From positions 1 through 8,716 of the forward strand of contig CAJOPK010000017.1 of the NCBI GenBank assembly GCA_905236255.1: DNA of 8,716 nucleotides. The letters are read 5' to 3'. Below the pieces are notes generated by a model. That model ran no database searches. It saw only the letters and a program-made list of their open reading frames with translations, and was not told where the DNA came from. The translations under genes and the position numbers were made by a program. Source of the stretch: an uncultured Selenomonadaceae bacterium (GTDB lineage: Bacteria > Bacillota > Negativicutes > Selenomonadales > Selenomonadaceae). Of the stretch, positions 1-7,609 are shown in pieces (within the stretch, counting starts at the first letter, position 1; each line of letters begins with the position of its first letter).

Positions 1-12
1 TCGAAAATTTTC

Positions 13-20
13 AAAGGAGA
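13..20 (+). promoter_or_regulatory. Ribosome binding site of uvrB
   Basis: AAAGGAGA lies 11 bases before the ATG at 32, a slightly long but workable spacing. No other start codon fits the conserved N-terminus of UvrB. The window begins only 31 bases upstream of the gene, so its promoter and any SOS (LexA) box cannot be judged here. Confidence 0.75.
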
Positions 21-31
21 TTTTGCTTTAA

Positions 32-2017
32 ATGCTGAAGAAAAAATTTAAAGTTCACGCGCCTTTCAGCCCGACCGGAGATCAGCCGCAAGCGATTGAA
101 AATTTGGCGGAAGGTTTTAAAGCCGGAATGGACGCGCAGGTTTTGCTTGGGGCAACCGGCACCGGAAAAACTTATACAGTCGCAAAAGTTATCGAACAAA
201 TTCAACTTCCCACGCTTGTAATTGCTCACAATAAAACGCTTGCCGCTCAACTTGCATCGGAATTTAAATCTTTTTTCCCCGAAAATTACGTCGGTTATTT
301 TGTAAGCTATTACGATTATTATCAACCGGAGGCATATTTGCCGGCGACCGACACTTACATCGAAAAAGATGCCTCAATCAATGACGAAATAGATCAGCTC
401 AGACATTCGGCGACCTGCAGTCTTTTTGAAAGAAATGACGTTATAATCGTTGCAAGCGTTTCCTGTATTTACGGCTTGGGTTCTCCGGAAAATTATCAAA
501 AAATGCTTTTGCATTTAAAGCGCGGAATGATTATCGAACGGGACGAAATTTTAAAGCGGCTTGTTGCAATTCGTTACGAAAGAAACGACATTATCATCGA
601 GCGCGGAAAATTTCGGGTTCGCGGGGACGTTATCGAAGTCACTCCCGCCGGATATAACGGACGGGCTCTCCGGATTGAACTTTTCGGAGATGAAGTTGAC
701 CGAATAACCGAATTTGAAATTTTGACCGGAAAATCACTCGGCACGCGGGACGAAATTTTTATTTTCCCGGCATCCCATTATGTCACCGACCTTGAAGATA
801 TGGAACGGGCGGAAAGGGCAATTCGCGAAGAAATGATCGCGCAGGTTGACAATTTTACCGCACACGGAAAATTGATTGAGGCACAAAGAATTGAACAGCG
901 TACAAATTTTGATTTGGAAATGATTCAAGAAATGGGTTATTGTTCCGGAATCGAAAATTATTCAAGACATTTGACCGGAAGAAATCCCGGAGAACCGCCT
1001 TACACTTTAATTGATTATTTTCCGAAAAAATTTTTGACCGTCATTGACGAATCTCACGTTACACTGCCGCAAATTCGTGCGATGTATGCCGGAGATCAAT
1101 CAAGGAAAAAAGTTTTGATTGAAAACGGATTCAGGCTTCCGAGTGCAAGGGACAATCGCCCTTTGACTTTTGAGGAGTTTAACGAAAGAATTTATCAGAT
1201 TGTTTACGTTTCGGCGACTCCCGCTCAATATGAATTGGAAGAATCTCAACAGGTTGCCGAACAGATTATCAGACCGACCGGACTTTTGGATCCCGAAGTC
1301 GAAGTCCGTCCGCTTGAAAATCAGATTGACGATTTAATTTCCGAAATTCGCAAAAGAGTTGAAGTGAACGAAAGAATTTTGATAACGACTTTGACAAAAA
1401 AATTTGCGGAAGAATTGACCGATTATCTTGCAAATGCCGGAATCAAAGTAAAATATTTACATTCGGACATTGTCACGATTGAACGGGCCGAAATTGTTCA
1501 CGACCTGCGCGCCGGAAAATTTGATGTGCTTGTCGGAATAAATCTTTTGCGGGAAGGCTTGGATATGCCGGAAGTTTCATTGATTGCGATTTTGGATGCG
1601 GACAAGGAAGGATTTTTGAGATCGGAAACTTCACTTATTCAGACAATCGGACGGGCTGCGCGAAATGTTCACGGAAAAGTAATTTTGTATGCGGACAGAA
1701 TTACGGACTCAATGGCACGGGCGATGAAGGAAACGGAACGTCGGCGAAAAATTCAGCAGGATTATAACGTAAAAAATCGTATAACTCCAAAAACTGTTGA
1801 AAAGCCGATTTCGCCGTTGATCGAATTGCCGCTGAAAAAATCCGAAAAGACAAAGACAAAATCGACAAGCGAAATGATTAAGAAATTGACCGCGACGCAA
1901 AAGAAAAATTTGGTAAAATCTTTGACCGCAGAAATGCGCGAGGCATCGAAGGCTTTGGAATTTGAAAGGGCGGCGGAATTGCGCGATCTGATTTTGAAAC
2001 TTGAGGACAATTTGTGA
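32..2017 (+). CDS. uvrB: UvrABC excinuclease subunit B (DNA repair helicase)
   Basis: This is the damage-verifying subunit of bacterial nucleotide excision repair. UvrA loads it at lesions; it then opens the duplex with its ATP-driven helicase fold and recruits UvrC for the incisions. The 661-residue product has the usual family length and is complete. Visible motifs are the Walker A box GATGTGKT at residues 40-47, the tyrosine-rich beta-hairpin that pries the strands apart (YYDYYQPEAYLP, 93-104), the Walker B/DEAH-like box DESH at 339-342, helicase motif VI QTIGRAARN at 537-545, and a C-terminal UVR domain at about 627-660 containing ALEFERAAELRD, which in this family contacts UvrC or UvrA. 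A lysine-rich linker at about 600-628 joins the helicase core to the UVR domain. The next gene downstream is azlC, 53 bases away; no uvrA is seen in the window. No key residue appears to be missing. Confidence 0.98.
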   Translation: MLKKKFKVHAPFSPTGDQPQAIENLAEGFKAGMDAQVLLGATGTGKTYTVAKVIEQIQLPTLVIAHNKTLAAQLASEFKSFFPENYVGYFVSYYDYYQPEAYLPATDTYIEKDASINDEIDQLRHSATCSLFERNDVIIVASVSCIYGLGSPENYQKMLLHLKRGMIIERDEILKRLVAIRYERNDIIIERGKFRVRGDVIEVTPAGYNGRALRIELFGDEVDRITEFEILTGKSLGTRDEIFIFPASHYVTDLEDMERAERAIREEMIAQVDNFTAHGKLIEAQRIEQRTNFDLEMIQEMGYCSGIENYSRHLTGRNPGEPPYTLIDYFPKKFLTVIDESHVTLPQIRAMYAGDQSRKKVLIENGFRLPSARDNRPLTFEEFNERIYQIVYVSATPAQYELEESQQVAEQIIRPTGLLDPEVEVRPLENQIDDLISEIRKRVEVNERILITTLTKKFAEELTDYLANAGIKVKYLHSDIVTIERAEIVHDLRAGKFDVLVGINLLREGLDMPEVSLIAILDADKEGFLRSETSLIQTIGRAARNVHGKVILYADRITDSMARAMKETERRRKIQQDYNVKNRITPKTVEKPISPLIELPLKKSEKTKTKSTSEMIKKLTATQKKNLVKSLTAEMREASKALEFERAAELRDLILKLEDNL

Positions 2018-2070
2018 AGCCGGACAGATCGACAGCGGACGGTGAAAAATAAATCGAAGAAGATGAATTT

Positions 2071-2784
2071 ATGTTAATCGAAAATAAACGGGCATTGGCT
2101 GAAGGATTTCGGGACGGAGTACCGATCGGTCTGGGATATTTTGTTGTTTCGTTTACTTTGGGAATTACGGCAAAACACGCCGGATTAAATCCTTTTCAGG
2201 GATTTATCACAAGTTTTTTTAACAACGCTTCAGCCGGAGAATACGCCGGATTTATCGTAATTGCCGCAGATGCGCCTTACTGGGAAATTGCCCTGATAAC
2301 TCTTGTGGCAAATGCGCGATATATGCTTATGAGTACGGTTTTGAGTCAAAAATTTTCGCCGGATACTCCATTTTATCACAGGTTTTTTGTGGGCTTTGAC
2401 GTAACCGACGAAATTTTCGGAATATCGGTCGCTCGTGAAGGAAAATTAAATCCCTTTTACAATTACGGCGCAATGTTGACCGCCTTGCCCGGCTGGTCGA
2501 TCGGTACGGCTTTCGGGATTGTTGCCGGAAATATTTTGCCGCCGTCCGCCGTCAGTGCTTTGAGTGTTGCCCTGTACGGAATGTTTTTGGCGGTAATTAT
2601 TCCGCCGGCAAAAAAAGACAAGATAATCGGCGCAACCGTTGCGGCAAGTTTTGCGTTGAGTTTTGCGGCAAATAAAATGGTCCCGTTCCTATCTTCGGGA
2701 ACGAGAACGATTTTTTTGACTTTGATTATTGCCGGGATTGCCGCCGTGCTTTATCCGGTCAAGGAGAATGAAAATGACGCATGA
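2071..2784 (+). CDS. azlC: AzlC-family branched-chain amino acid exporter, large subunit
   Basis: This is the large membrane subunit of an AzlCD (LIV-E family) transporter, whose members export branched-chain amino acids or analogues such as azaleucine from the cytoplasm. The 237-residue product has the usual length. It starts with the family-like segment EGFRDGVPIGLGYFVVSFTLG at about 11-31. It also carries NARYMLM (81-87), FDVTDEIFGIS (109-119) and several hydrophobic helices, including a strongly hydrophobic one near the C-terminus (about 212-229). A stop in frame at 2050 leaves the ATG at 2071 as the only good start; its ribosome site is weak (a GAAGAAG-like stretch at about 2056-2062). 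It lies 53 bases after uvrB with no clear promoter or terminator between, so it may be read through from uvrB. Its end overlaps azlD, which suggests coupled translation. The substrate cannot be read from the sequence. Confidence 0.93.
   Translation: MLIENKRALAEGFRDGVPIGLGYFVVSFTLGITAKHAGLNPFQGFITSFFNNASAGEYAGFIVIAADAPYWEIALITLVANARYMLMSTVLSQKFSPDTPFYHRFFVGFDVTDEIFGISVAREGKLNPFYNYGAMLTALPGWSIGTAFGIVAGNILPPSAVSALSVALYGMFLAVIIPPAKKDKIIGATVAASFALSFAANKMVPFLSSGTRTIFLTLIIAGIAAVLYPVKENENDA
2761..2766 (+). promoter_or_regulatory. Ribosome binding site of azlD, inside azlC
   Basis: AAGGAG lies within the last codons of azlC. It is 7 bases before the ATG at 2774 but only 1 base before the ATG at 2768, so 2774 is the better start. 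Starts further upstream, such as 2729, have no such site and would add residues that do not resemble AzlD. Confidence 0.7.
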
Positions 2785-3079
2785 AATTTATATTTACATT
2801 CTTATAATGAGTGTCGTGACTTTGGCGATAAGAATTTTGCCGTTGACTTTGATTCGCGGCGAAATAAAAAATGTGACCTTGAAATCCTTCCTGTATTATG
2901 TGCCTTACGTCACTTTGGCGGTCATGACTTTTCCGGCGATTTTGGACGCGACACAATCTCAAATTTCCGGCGCGCTTGCCCTGATTGCGGGAATGGCGGC
3001 GGCATTTTTCGGAGCAAGTCTGTTTAAAGTTTCTTTGACCTGCTGCGCCGTCGTATTTGTTGCCGAACTTTTTCTTTAA
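2774..3079 (+). CDS. azlD: AzlD-family branched-chain amino acid transport small subunit
   Basis: This small integral membrane partner of AzlC is needed by the two-component exporter. The product is 101 residues, the usual size, and almost entirely hydrophobic, with about three membrane segments (roughly residues 5-22, 41-58 and 66-97). The family-like stretch is the early TLAIRILPLTLIR followed by SFLYYVPYVTLAVMTFPAIL. The start at 2774 is chosen from the ribosome site at 2761-2766; it overlaps the end of azlC by 11 bases, as expected for a pair made in fixed ratio. ATG 2768 is a less likely alternative. The stop lies 17 bases from the stop of the converging radical SAM gene, and no clear terminator hairpin is visible between them. 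Confidence 0.9.
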   Translation: MTHEIYIYILIMSVVTLAIRILPLTLIRGEIKNVTLKSFLYYVPYVTLAVMTFPAILDATQSQISGALALIAGMAAAFFGASLFKVSLTCCAVVFVAELFL

Positions 3080-3096
3080 CAAAAATCTGCGGGAAT

Positions 3097-5694
3097 TCAG
3101 TCGCCGGCAGTTGACAATCCGAAAATATTTTTGCCCTTGCCGAGCATTTCGGAACAGTGAATTTCGGAATCGGCAATTTTTATTTTCAAGTCGAAATTTT
3201 CTTCCAAGACCTTCAAAACTTCCGACGGTTTTAAACTTCCTTCCGGCGTAATTTTTGTGCCGAATTTTATCAGGAGTTTTTCGCCGTTCTCAAAAATTTT
3301 TACCGGCTCCGTCACAAAAGATTTTATTTCAATTTCCCGCGTCCTTTTCGGAGTGATTCGCGTAAACAAAAATTCTTTCGCCGAATTGAATTTTTCCGCC
3401 GAATTTAAAGCATCTTCAAAACTTCCGGAAAAAGGCACTCTTACTTCCCAACGTGCCAAATCCGCCAAAGTCATAAGCGCGGCGGTTTTCCCGTGCAATT
3501 TTTTTATACGCAAAATTTTTGACCCCGCCGGCAGACAAAAGTTGAGTCGTTCAAAAATTTCGGAAGTCTTTATATCCTCCGTCAATTCAAAATCCACAAA
3601 TTCCGCATCGCTTGTAACACCGACCGCCAACGCCGTTGCAAACGAAACTTTCAAATGAGGATTAAACCCTTCCGAATAAGCCGCCGGCAATTTCGACCTC
3701 AAAAGCGCACGCATAAATACATTCATATATTCCAGATGCGACAGGACGGAAATTTCCGCGCCTTTTTGAATTTGAGCGCGATATTTGAAACGCTCCGAAT
3801 TTTGCGGCAAATTTTTTTTCTCCGCCGGCAAAGTCTTTTGAAATTCGGTTTTCGCAAAATTCTTTACCGCAACTCCCAAATTCATGCAGACACCGCAACC
3901 GGTGCAGGAAGTCTTGCGACAATCCCGCGTAAGTTCTCCGGATTGTGCCTTTTCCCATTCGCTTTGCAAGAAACTTTCGTTTATTCCGGGCGAAGTGTGA
4001 TCCCAAGCCAAAGGTTCGTAAAAAGCTCTTTCACGTTCGGAAAAATATTTGTCGTCAATGCCGCAACTTTCAAAAGCCGCCCGCCAAATTTCATATTTGA
4101 ACAGATCCGACCAGCCGTCAAATTTCGCGCCGTTTTTCCAAGCCGTTTCGATAACCTTTGAAATCCGGCGATCTCCCCGCGCAATCGCACCTTCCAAAAC
4201 GGAAAGTTTTGCATTGTGATAATTGTAGACAATCGACTTGTCGCGAATCAAACTTTTCAAAAGTTTTTGCTTGCGTTCAAATTCTTCAAGCGAAATTTGC
4301 CCGAATCTTTGAAAAGGTGTAAAGGGTTTCGGCACAAAACAGGAAACGCTGACGGTTACTTTAACGCCGCGCTTTCCTTTAATTTCGGTATACAAATCGA
4401 CAACCTTTTTTGCAAGATCGGCAATACCGGCAATATCTTCGTCGGTTTCGGTGGGAAGTCCGCACATAAAATAAAGTTTGACGGATTTCCACCCCTTTTG
4501 AAAAGCCGCCGCGCAGGCATTGAGCAAATTTTCTTCGGTAACGCCCTTATTTATGACATCGCGCAATCTTTGAGTTCCCGCCTCCGGCGCGAAAGTCAAT
4601 CCGCTTTTCCGGACGGCTTGAACTTTGTCGGCAAGATTTACGGAAAAGCTGTCAATCCTGAGGGAAGGCAGGGAAAAATTTACCCGCTCGTTGCAAAAAT
4701 CAAACATCAGATCATCTACAAGATTTTCAAGTTGCGAATAATCCGCACTGCTGAGTGAAGTCAGCGAAATTTCATCGTGTCCGGTCAAATCAATCAAAGT
4801 CCTTGCCATTTTTCGCAAAGTTTCCGGTGAACGCTCCCGAACCGGTCTGTAAGTCGTCCCCGCCTGACAAAATCTGCAGCCGCGAGTACAACCTCTGAAA
4901 AGTTCAAGCATTACGCGATTGTGAACGACATCAATAAACGGAACAATCGGAATTTGAACGGAAGGCACGGCATCAAAATCTTTTACGACGCGCTTGTAAA
5001 TTTTTGAAGGCGCGGCGGGTTCAAGTTTTTTCAAGCCGGCAAAATCTTCTCCGGAATAAATCGGCTCGTAAAATGAAGGAACATAAATTCCGGGAATTTT
5101 CAAAAGTCTTTTCAAGAAATTTTTTCGACCGCCCGGCTTGCCTTCATTTTTCCACGCAACAAATTCTTCCGCAATTTCGCCGATAATTTCTTCACCTTCA
5201 CCGACGACAAAAAAATCAAAAAAATCAGCCATCGGCTCAACATTGTAAACACAGGGACCGCCGCCGATTATAAAGGGATCCTCTTCATCTCTTTCCGCCG
5301 AATGAATTGCAATTCCGGCAAGATCAAGCATATTCAATACATTTGTAAAAATCATTTCGTACTGCAGGGAAAATCCCCAAATGTCAAAATCCTTTGCGGC
5401 GTGTTTCGTTTCAAGGGAAAAGAGCGGAATATTTTGCCGGCGCATTTCCTCCTCCATGTCAATCCATGGGGAATAAACTCTTTCGCAAAGCGTATCTTCC
5501 CGTTTATTCAAAATTCCGTACAAAATCGAAAGTCCCAAATTTGACATTCCGACTTCGTAAACGTCCGGCAAAGACAACAAAAACTTGCAAGCCGCAGAAT
5601 CAAAATCTTTTTGTACCGCGTTCAATTCTCCTCCGGTATATCTTGCCGGCTTGCTCACTTTATTCAAAATTTCGTTTGATACTTTTATTTGCAA
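3097..5694 (-). CDS. Radical SAM protein (TIGR03960 type) fused to a C-terminal DUF2344/TIGR03936 domain
   Basis: This cytoplasmic iron-sulfur enzyme has an unknown reaction. Residues about 15-250 form an N-terminal domain with the typical opening KPARYTGGELN and LPDVYEVGMSNLGLSILYG; in this family it is B12-binding-like. The radical SAM core follows, with the cluster motif CTRGCRFC (Cys269, 273, 276) and FAPEAGTQRLR (368-378). A second cysteine group, C592-x4-C597-x2-C600-x2-C603, ends this part and could bind another metal or cluster. Residues about 634-860 are the DUF2344 domain, with LSHLEYMNVFMRALLRS and YSEGFNPHLKVSFA. The two parts are separate genes in many bacteria and one chain here. 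Translation starts at a TTG: a good ribosome site lies just before it, and the first internal ATG (residue 50) falls inside a conserved block. Relatives are often near rng and rplU/rpmA, suggesting an RNA- or ribosome-related job. Here it is last in an operon of envelope genes. Confidence 0.9.
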   Translation of the reverse strand: MQIKVSNEILNKVSKPARYTGGELNAVQKDFDSAACKFLLSLPDVYEVGMSNLGLSILYGILNKREDTLCERVYSPWIDMEEEMRRQNIPLFSLETKHAAKDFDIWGFSLQYEMIFTNVLNMLDLAGIAIHSAERDEEDPFIIGGGPCVYNVEPMADFFDFFVVGEGEEIIGEIAEEFVAWKNEGKPGGRKNFLKRLLKIPGIYVPSFYEPIYSGEDFAGLKKLEPAAPSKIYKRVVKDFDAVPSVQIPIVPFIDVVHNRVMLELFRGCTRGCRFCQAGTTYRPVRERSPETLRKMARTLIDLTGHDEISLTSLSSADYSQLENLVDDLMFDFCNERVNFSLPSLRIDSFSVNLADKVQAVRKSGLTFAPEAGTQRLRDVINKGVTEENLLNACAAAFQKGWKSVKLYFMCGLPTETDEDIAGIADLAKKVVDLYTEIKGKRGVKVTVSVSCFVPKPFTPFQRFGQISLEEFERKQKLLKSLIRDKSIVYNYHNAKLSVLEGAIARGDRRISKVIETAWKNGAKFDGWSDLFKYEIWRAAFESCGIDDKYFSERERAFYEPLAWDHTSPGINESFLQSEWEKAQSGELTRDCRKTSCTGCGVCMNLGVAVKNFAKTEFQKTLPAEKKNLPQNSERFKYRAQIQKGAEISVLSHLEYMNVFMRALLRSKLPAAYSEGFNPHLKVSFATALAVGVTSDAEFVDFELTEDIKTSEIFERLNFCLPAGSKILRIKKLHGKTAALMTLADLARWEVRVPFSGSFEDALNSAEKFNSAKEFLFTRITPKRTREIEIKSFVTEPVKIFENGEKLLIKFGTKITPEGSLKPSEVLKVLEENFDLKIKIADSEIHCSEMLGKGKNIFGLSTAGD

Positions 5695-5700
5695 ATAAAA

Positions 5701-5707
5701 CTCTCCC
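5701..5707 (-). promoter_or_regulatory. Ribosome binding site fixing the TTG start of the radical SAM gene
   Basis: GGGAGAG on the minus strand lies 6 bases before the TTG at 5694-5692. This supports TTG as the start, since no ATG or GTG is suitably placed. Confidence 0.7.
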
Positions 5708-5741
5708 GTTCGTTAATTTCGGAAATTTCAAATTGTCAAAA

Positions 5742-6347
5742 TCAGTCAAATTCATCGGTACCCGGCAGAGGGAATTTGCTTAACGGCATTTCTTCCGGCT
5801 TGAGTTTTGAATCGGACTCACTCAATTTTCCCCATGACCGCTCAATCATCATTTTATTGTGAGCCTTTGCCCAAGCCAAAATCGCCCGGTAAAATCTGCA
5901 GGTGACGTCTTTATCGGAAAGTTCTGCAAGTTTGACGGGCTTTCCGGAAGTGTCTTTGTCCAATTCCGCCCAGTTTTTGTCCAAGTCAACGCGCTCGATA
6001 ATTTGAACGGTTCCTTCGGCAAAATTGAATCTCAAATAATCCGCACGACCGATAAGATTGTTATATCCGGAGCCGGGCAACATACGCCAACGCCTTTTTT
6101 GAACAACGTCCGAAATTTGAATTTCGTCGTAAGTGCAGATCGTCGGCGCAATCAAAATATTCAAATCAATTACGCCGTCCTCGCTTACAAAATAACCGGT
6201 CTGTTGATGGTTAAACCAATAATTTCCGCGCGCCGTCGATTGTACCCAAGTATAAACATCTTCCGGGACTTCGACTTCCGCAAAAGCGACGGTTGATTGA
6301 AAAGCCAAAACCGCCGCCGCCAAAATTCCCGCCGCAAATTTTTTCAT
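5742..6347 (-). CDS. Secreted protein of unknown family, 201 residues
   Basis: I do not recognise this family. The N-terminus is a clear Sec signal peptide: MKK, a hydrophobic stretch at about 4-20, then AFA before a likely cut after residue 23. There is no lipobox cysteine, so the mature protein of about 178 residues should be soluble and exported. It is mixed alpha/beta in appearance, rich in aromatic residues near its start (VYTWVQSTARGNYWFNHQQTG, 31-51), and has two cysteines (71 and 150) that could pair outside the cell. The tail is proline- and acid-rich (about 183-201). The start at 6347 follows AAAGGAAAG at 6353-6361. It lies 20 bases after the amidase gene and 47 before the radical SAM gene, all on one strand, so it is probably made with the amidase. 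A role in the envelope is a guess from location and signal peptide only. Confidence 0.85.
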   Translation of the reverse strand: MKKFAAGILAAAVLAFQSTVAFAEVEVPEDVYTWVQSTARGNYWFNHQQTGYFVSEDGVIDLNILIAPTICTYDEIQISDVVQKRRWRMLPGSGYNNLIGRADYLRFNFAEGTVQIIERVDLDKNWAELDKDTSGKPVKLAELSDKDVTCRFYRAILAWAKAHNKMMIERSWGKLSESDSKLKPEEMPLSKFPLPGTDEFD

Positions 6348-6367
6348 GGAATCTTTCCTTTCAAAAT

Positions 6368-7591
6368 TTAACCGAAATAATCTTCAATGCCGTCAAAAAT
6401 CCCCTGCGCCGCCTTGAAAGCACCTTCACGGGAACTCAAAATTTCTTCTTCTTCCGGATTTGAAATAAAGGCAAGTTCTATCAAAGTCGCCGGCATATCC
6501 GTATGTCTTACGACGTAGAAATTGCAAGGTTGAGTTCCTCTGCTCGGAGTGCCCAACTGCTCGCAAAGATTTCTTCTGATGCAATCGGCAAGATCTTTTG
6601 AATCTCCGTTTTCATCGCCGGAATAATAATATCCGGTCGTTCCGCATGAAGCGGGATTTGTAAAGCTGTCGGCATGAATCGAAATGAAAATATCCGCCTC
6701 CGCTTCATTGGCAACATCGCAACGCGCCTGCAGTTCCTCAATGTCGGTCGCCTTGCTGCCGGCTTCCGCAACCGTTCTGTCGGTATGCCGGGTCAAAATC
6801 ACTTCCGCGCCCTCTTCCTCAAGCATTTCGGCAAGTTCCAAAGAAACGCGCAAGGTCACCGTTTTTTCCATTACTCCGCTCGGACCGATTGCGCCGGCAT
6901 CATTTCCGCCGTGTCCGGGATCTATGACAATCTTTTTGCCTTTCAAGCCGGTTATCCTGTTTAAATCTTTATCGACATCGGAAAAAGGTTGGTCGACTTC
7001 ATGAGATTTCTTTTTCCGGGCAGATTTTTTTTCGTCGGATTTTTTGTCTTTATCGGACTTTTTGTCGGTAATTTTTTTGTCGTCTTTCTTTTTGTCGGAT
7101 TTTTTATTTTCAGATTTTTTGTCGTCAACTTTCCGATCGTCGTTTTTAAGTTCGGATTTATCCTTGTCTTTTTTGTTAAGTTCCGGATTTTCCTTAAAAT
7201 CGGCATTCCCCACGTCAACCACAAGACGATAACCGCTTGATCCGCCTTCAAGCAGGAAAGGTCGCGTATCCGCCATTGTTTCCACAACAAGCCTTACCGT
7301 CGTCGGGTTAAATTGCGCAATTCTTACACGCTTTGCGGCTGTCGATTCCAATTCAATATTCCTTTGCACTTCCGAACTCAAAATCGCATTTTGTATGTCT
7401 ATGACAAGTCTTGAGGGATTTTCCGCATAAGATTCCTTAAATTCGATTTTCTTTGTAACGTCCAAAACAATTCTGACCGTTCCCGAGCCGTAACTGTAGC
7501 GAAGTCCGGCAACTTCAGCAGTCCCCGCCGCTTCACCGACTTTAACGGTCATAACGAAAACGAGGAGAATCAAAAATATTTTCTTCAGCAA
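6368..7591 (-). CDS. N-acetylmuramoyl-L-alanine amidase with AMIN domain (Amidase_3)
   Basis: This exported zinc amidase cuts the bond between N-acetylmuramic acid and the stem peptide of peptidoglycan. Domain order in 407 residues: signal peptide at about 1-21 (cut near GEA/AG), an AMIN domain at about 24-128 that in this family targets the envelope or peptidoglycan, a lysine/aspartate-rich linker at 132-200, and the Amidase_3 catalytic domain at about 218-405. Zinc ligands are visible as His227 in DPGHGG, Glu242 in GVMEKTV and His306 in SIHAD. The catalytic Glu372 sits in LIELAFISN, so the enzyme should be active. The domain has five cysteines (291, 316, 337, 343, 356), many for an exported enzyme. 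The start is a TTG with an excellent ribosome site. The gene follows the permease by 18 bases and precedes the unknown secreted protein by 20. It resembles AmiC and CwlD-type enzymes, but no exact symbol can be given. Confidence 0.95.
   Translation of the reverse strand: MLKKIFLILLVFVMTVKVGEAAGTAEVAGLRYSYGSGTVRIVLDVTKKIEFKESYAENPSRLVIDIQNAILSSEVQRNIELESTAAKRVRIAQFNPTTVRLVVETMADTRPFLLEGGSSGYRLVVDVGNADFKENPELNKKDKDKSELKNDDRKVDDKKSENKKSDKKKDDKKITDKKSDKDKKSDEKKSARKKKSHEVDQPFSDVDKDLNRITGLKGKKIVIDPGHGGNDAGAIGPSGVMEKTVTLRVSLELAEMLEEEGAEVILTRHTDRTVAEAGSKATDIEELQARCDVANEAEADIFISIHADSFTNPASCGTTGYYYSGDENGDSKDLADCIRRNLCEQLGTPSRGTQPCNFYVVRHTDMPATLIELAFISNPEEEEILSSREGAFKAAQGIFDGIEDYFG
6992..7198 (-). repeat. 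Degenerate repeats coding the Lys/Asp/Ser linker of the amidase
   Basis: On the plus strand this stretch is built from imperfect copies of units such as gtcggattttttgtc. They encode DKKSD/KSDKKKDDKK-like runs at amidase residues 132-200. The copies are degenerate, not exact tandem repeats. The segment has low sequence complexity and is very charged, and it probably acts as a flexible spacer between the AMIN and catalytic domains. Its length is likely to vary between strains, which is inference. Confidence 0.8.
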
Positions 7592-7597
7592 CCAAAT

Positions 7598-7605
7598 TCC
7601 TCCCC
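7598..7605 (-). promoter_or_regulatory. Ribosome binding site fixing the TTG start of the amidase gene
   Basis: GGGGAGGA on the minus strand, 6 bases before the TTG at 7591-7589, is close to the ideal anti-16S complement. The following codons give MLKKIFLILL, a proper signal-peptide start, so the TTG is convincing. Confidence 0.8.
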
Positions 7606-7609
7606 GTTT

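Noticed and set aside
3..12. Palindrome GAAAATTTTC upstream of uvrB, the same as at 8402-8411 in the transketolase promoter
   Set aside because: GAAAATTT-like strings are very common throughout this window, also inside genes, so a shared regulator site cannot be claimed from two copies.
1..51. Possible end of an upstream gene: two frames are open from the window edge, with stops at 29-31 and 49-51
   Set aside because: Only 9 to 16 codons are visible and none can be recognised, so a coding call is not supported.
2018..2070. Weak hairpin (CCG...CGG) between uvrB and azlC as a terminator
   Set aside because: The stem is only about three base pairs and no T run follows, so it is too weak to call.
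3257..4758. Several long plus-strand open frames opposite the radical SAM gene
   Set aside because: They lie wholly antisense to a gene with clear conserved motifs and show no domain signs of their own.
5712..5739. Possible internal promoter before the radical SAM gene: a perfect TTGACA at 5739-5734 on the minus strand
   Set aside because: No good -10 lies at 16-18 bases (the best is ATTAAC), and the start of transcription would fall on the ribosome site. Likely chance in A/T-rich DNA.
6989..7240. Hydrophobic Phe/Val-rich open frame on the plus strand that looks like a membrane protein
   Set aside because: It is the reverse complement of the Lys/Asp-rich amidase linker. Lysine codons read backwards give Phe, so it is a shadow with no ribosome site.
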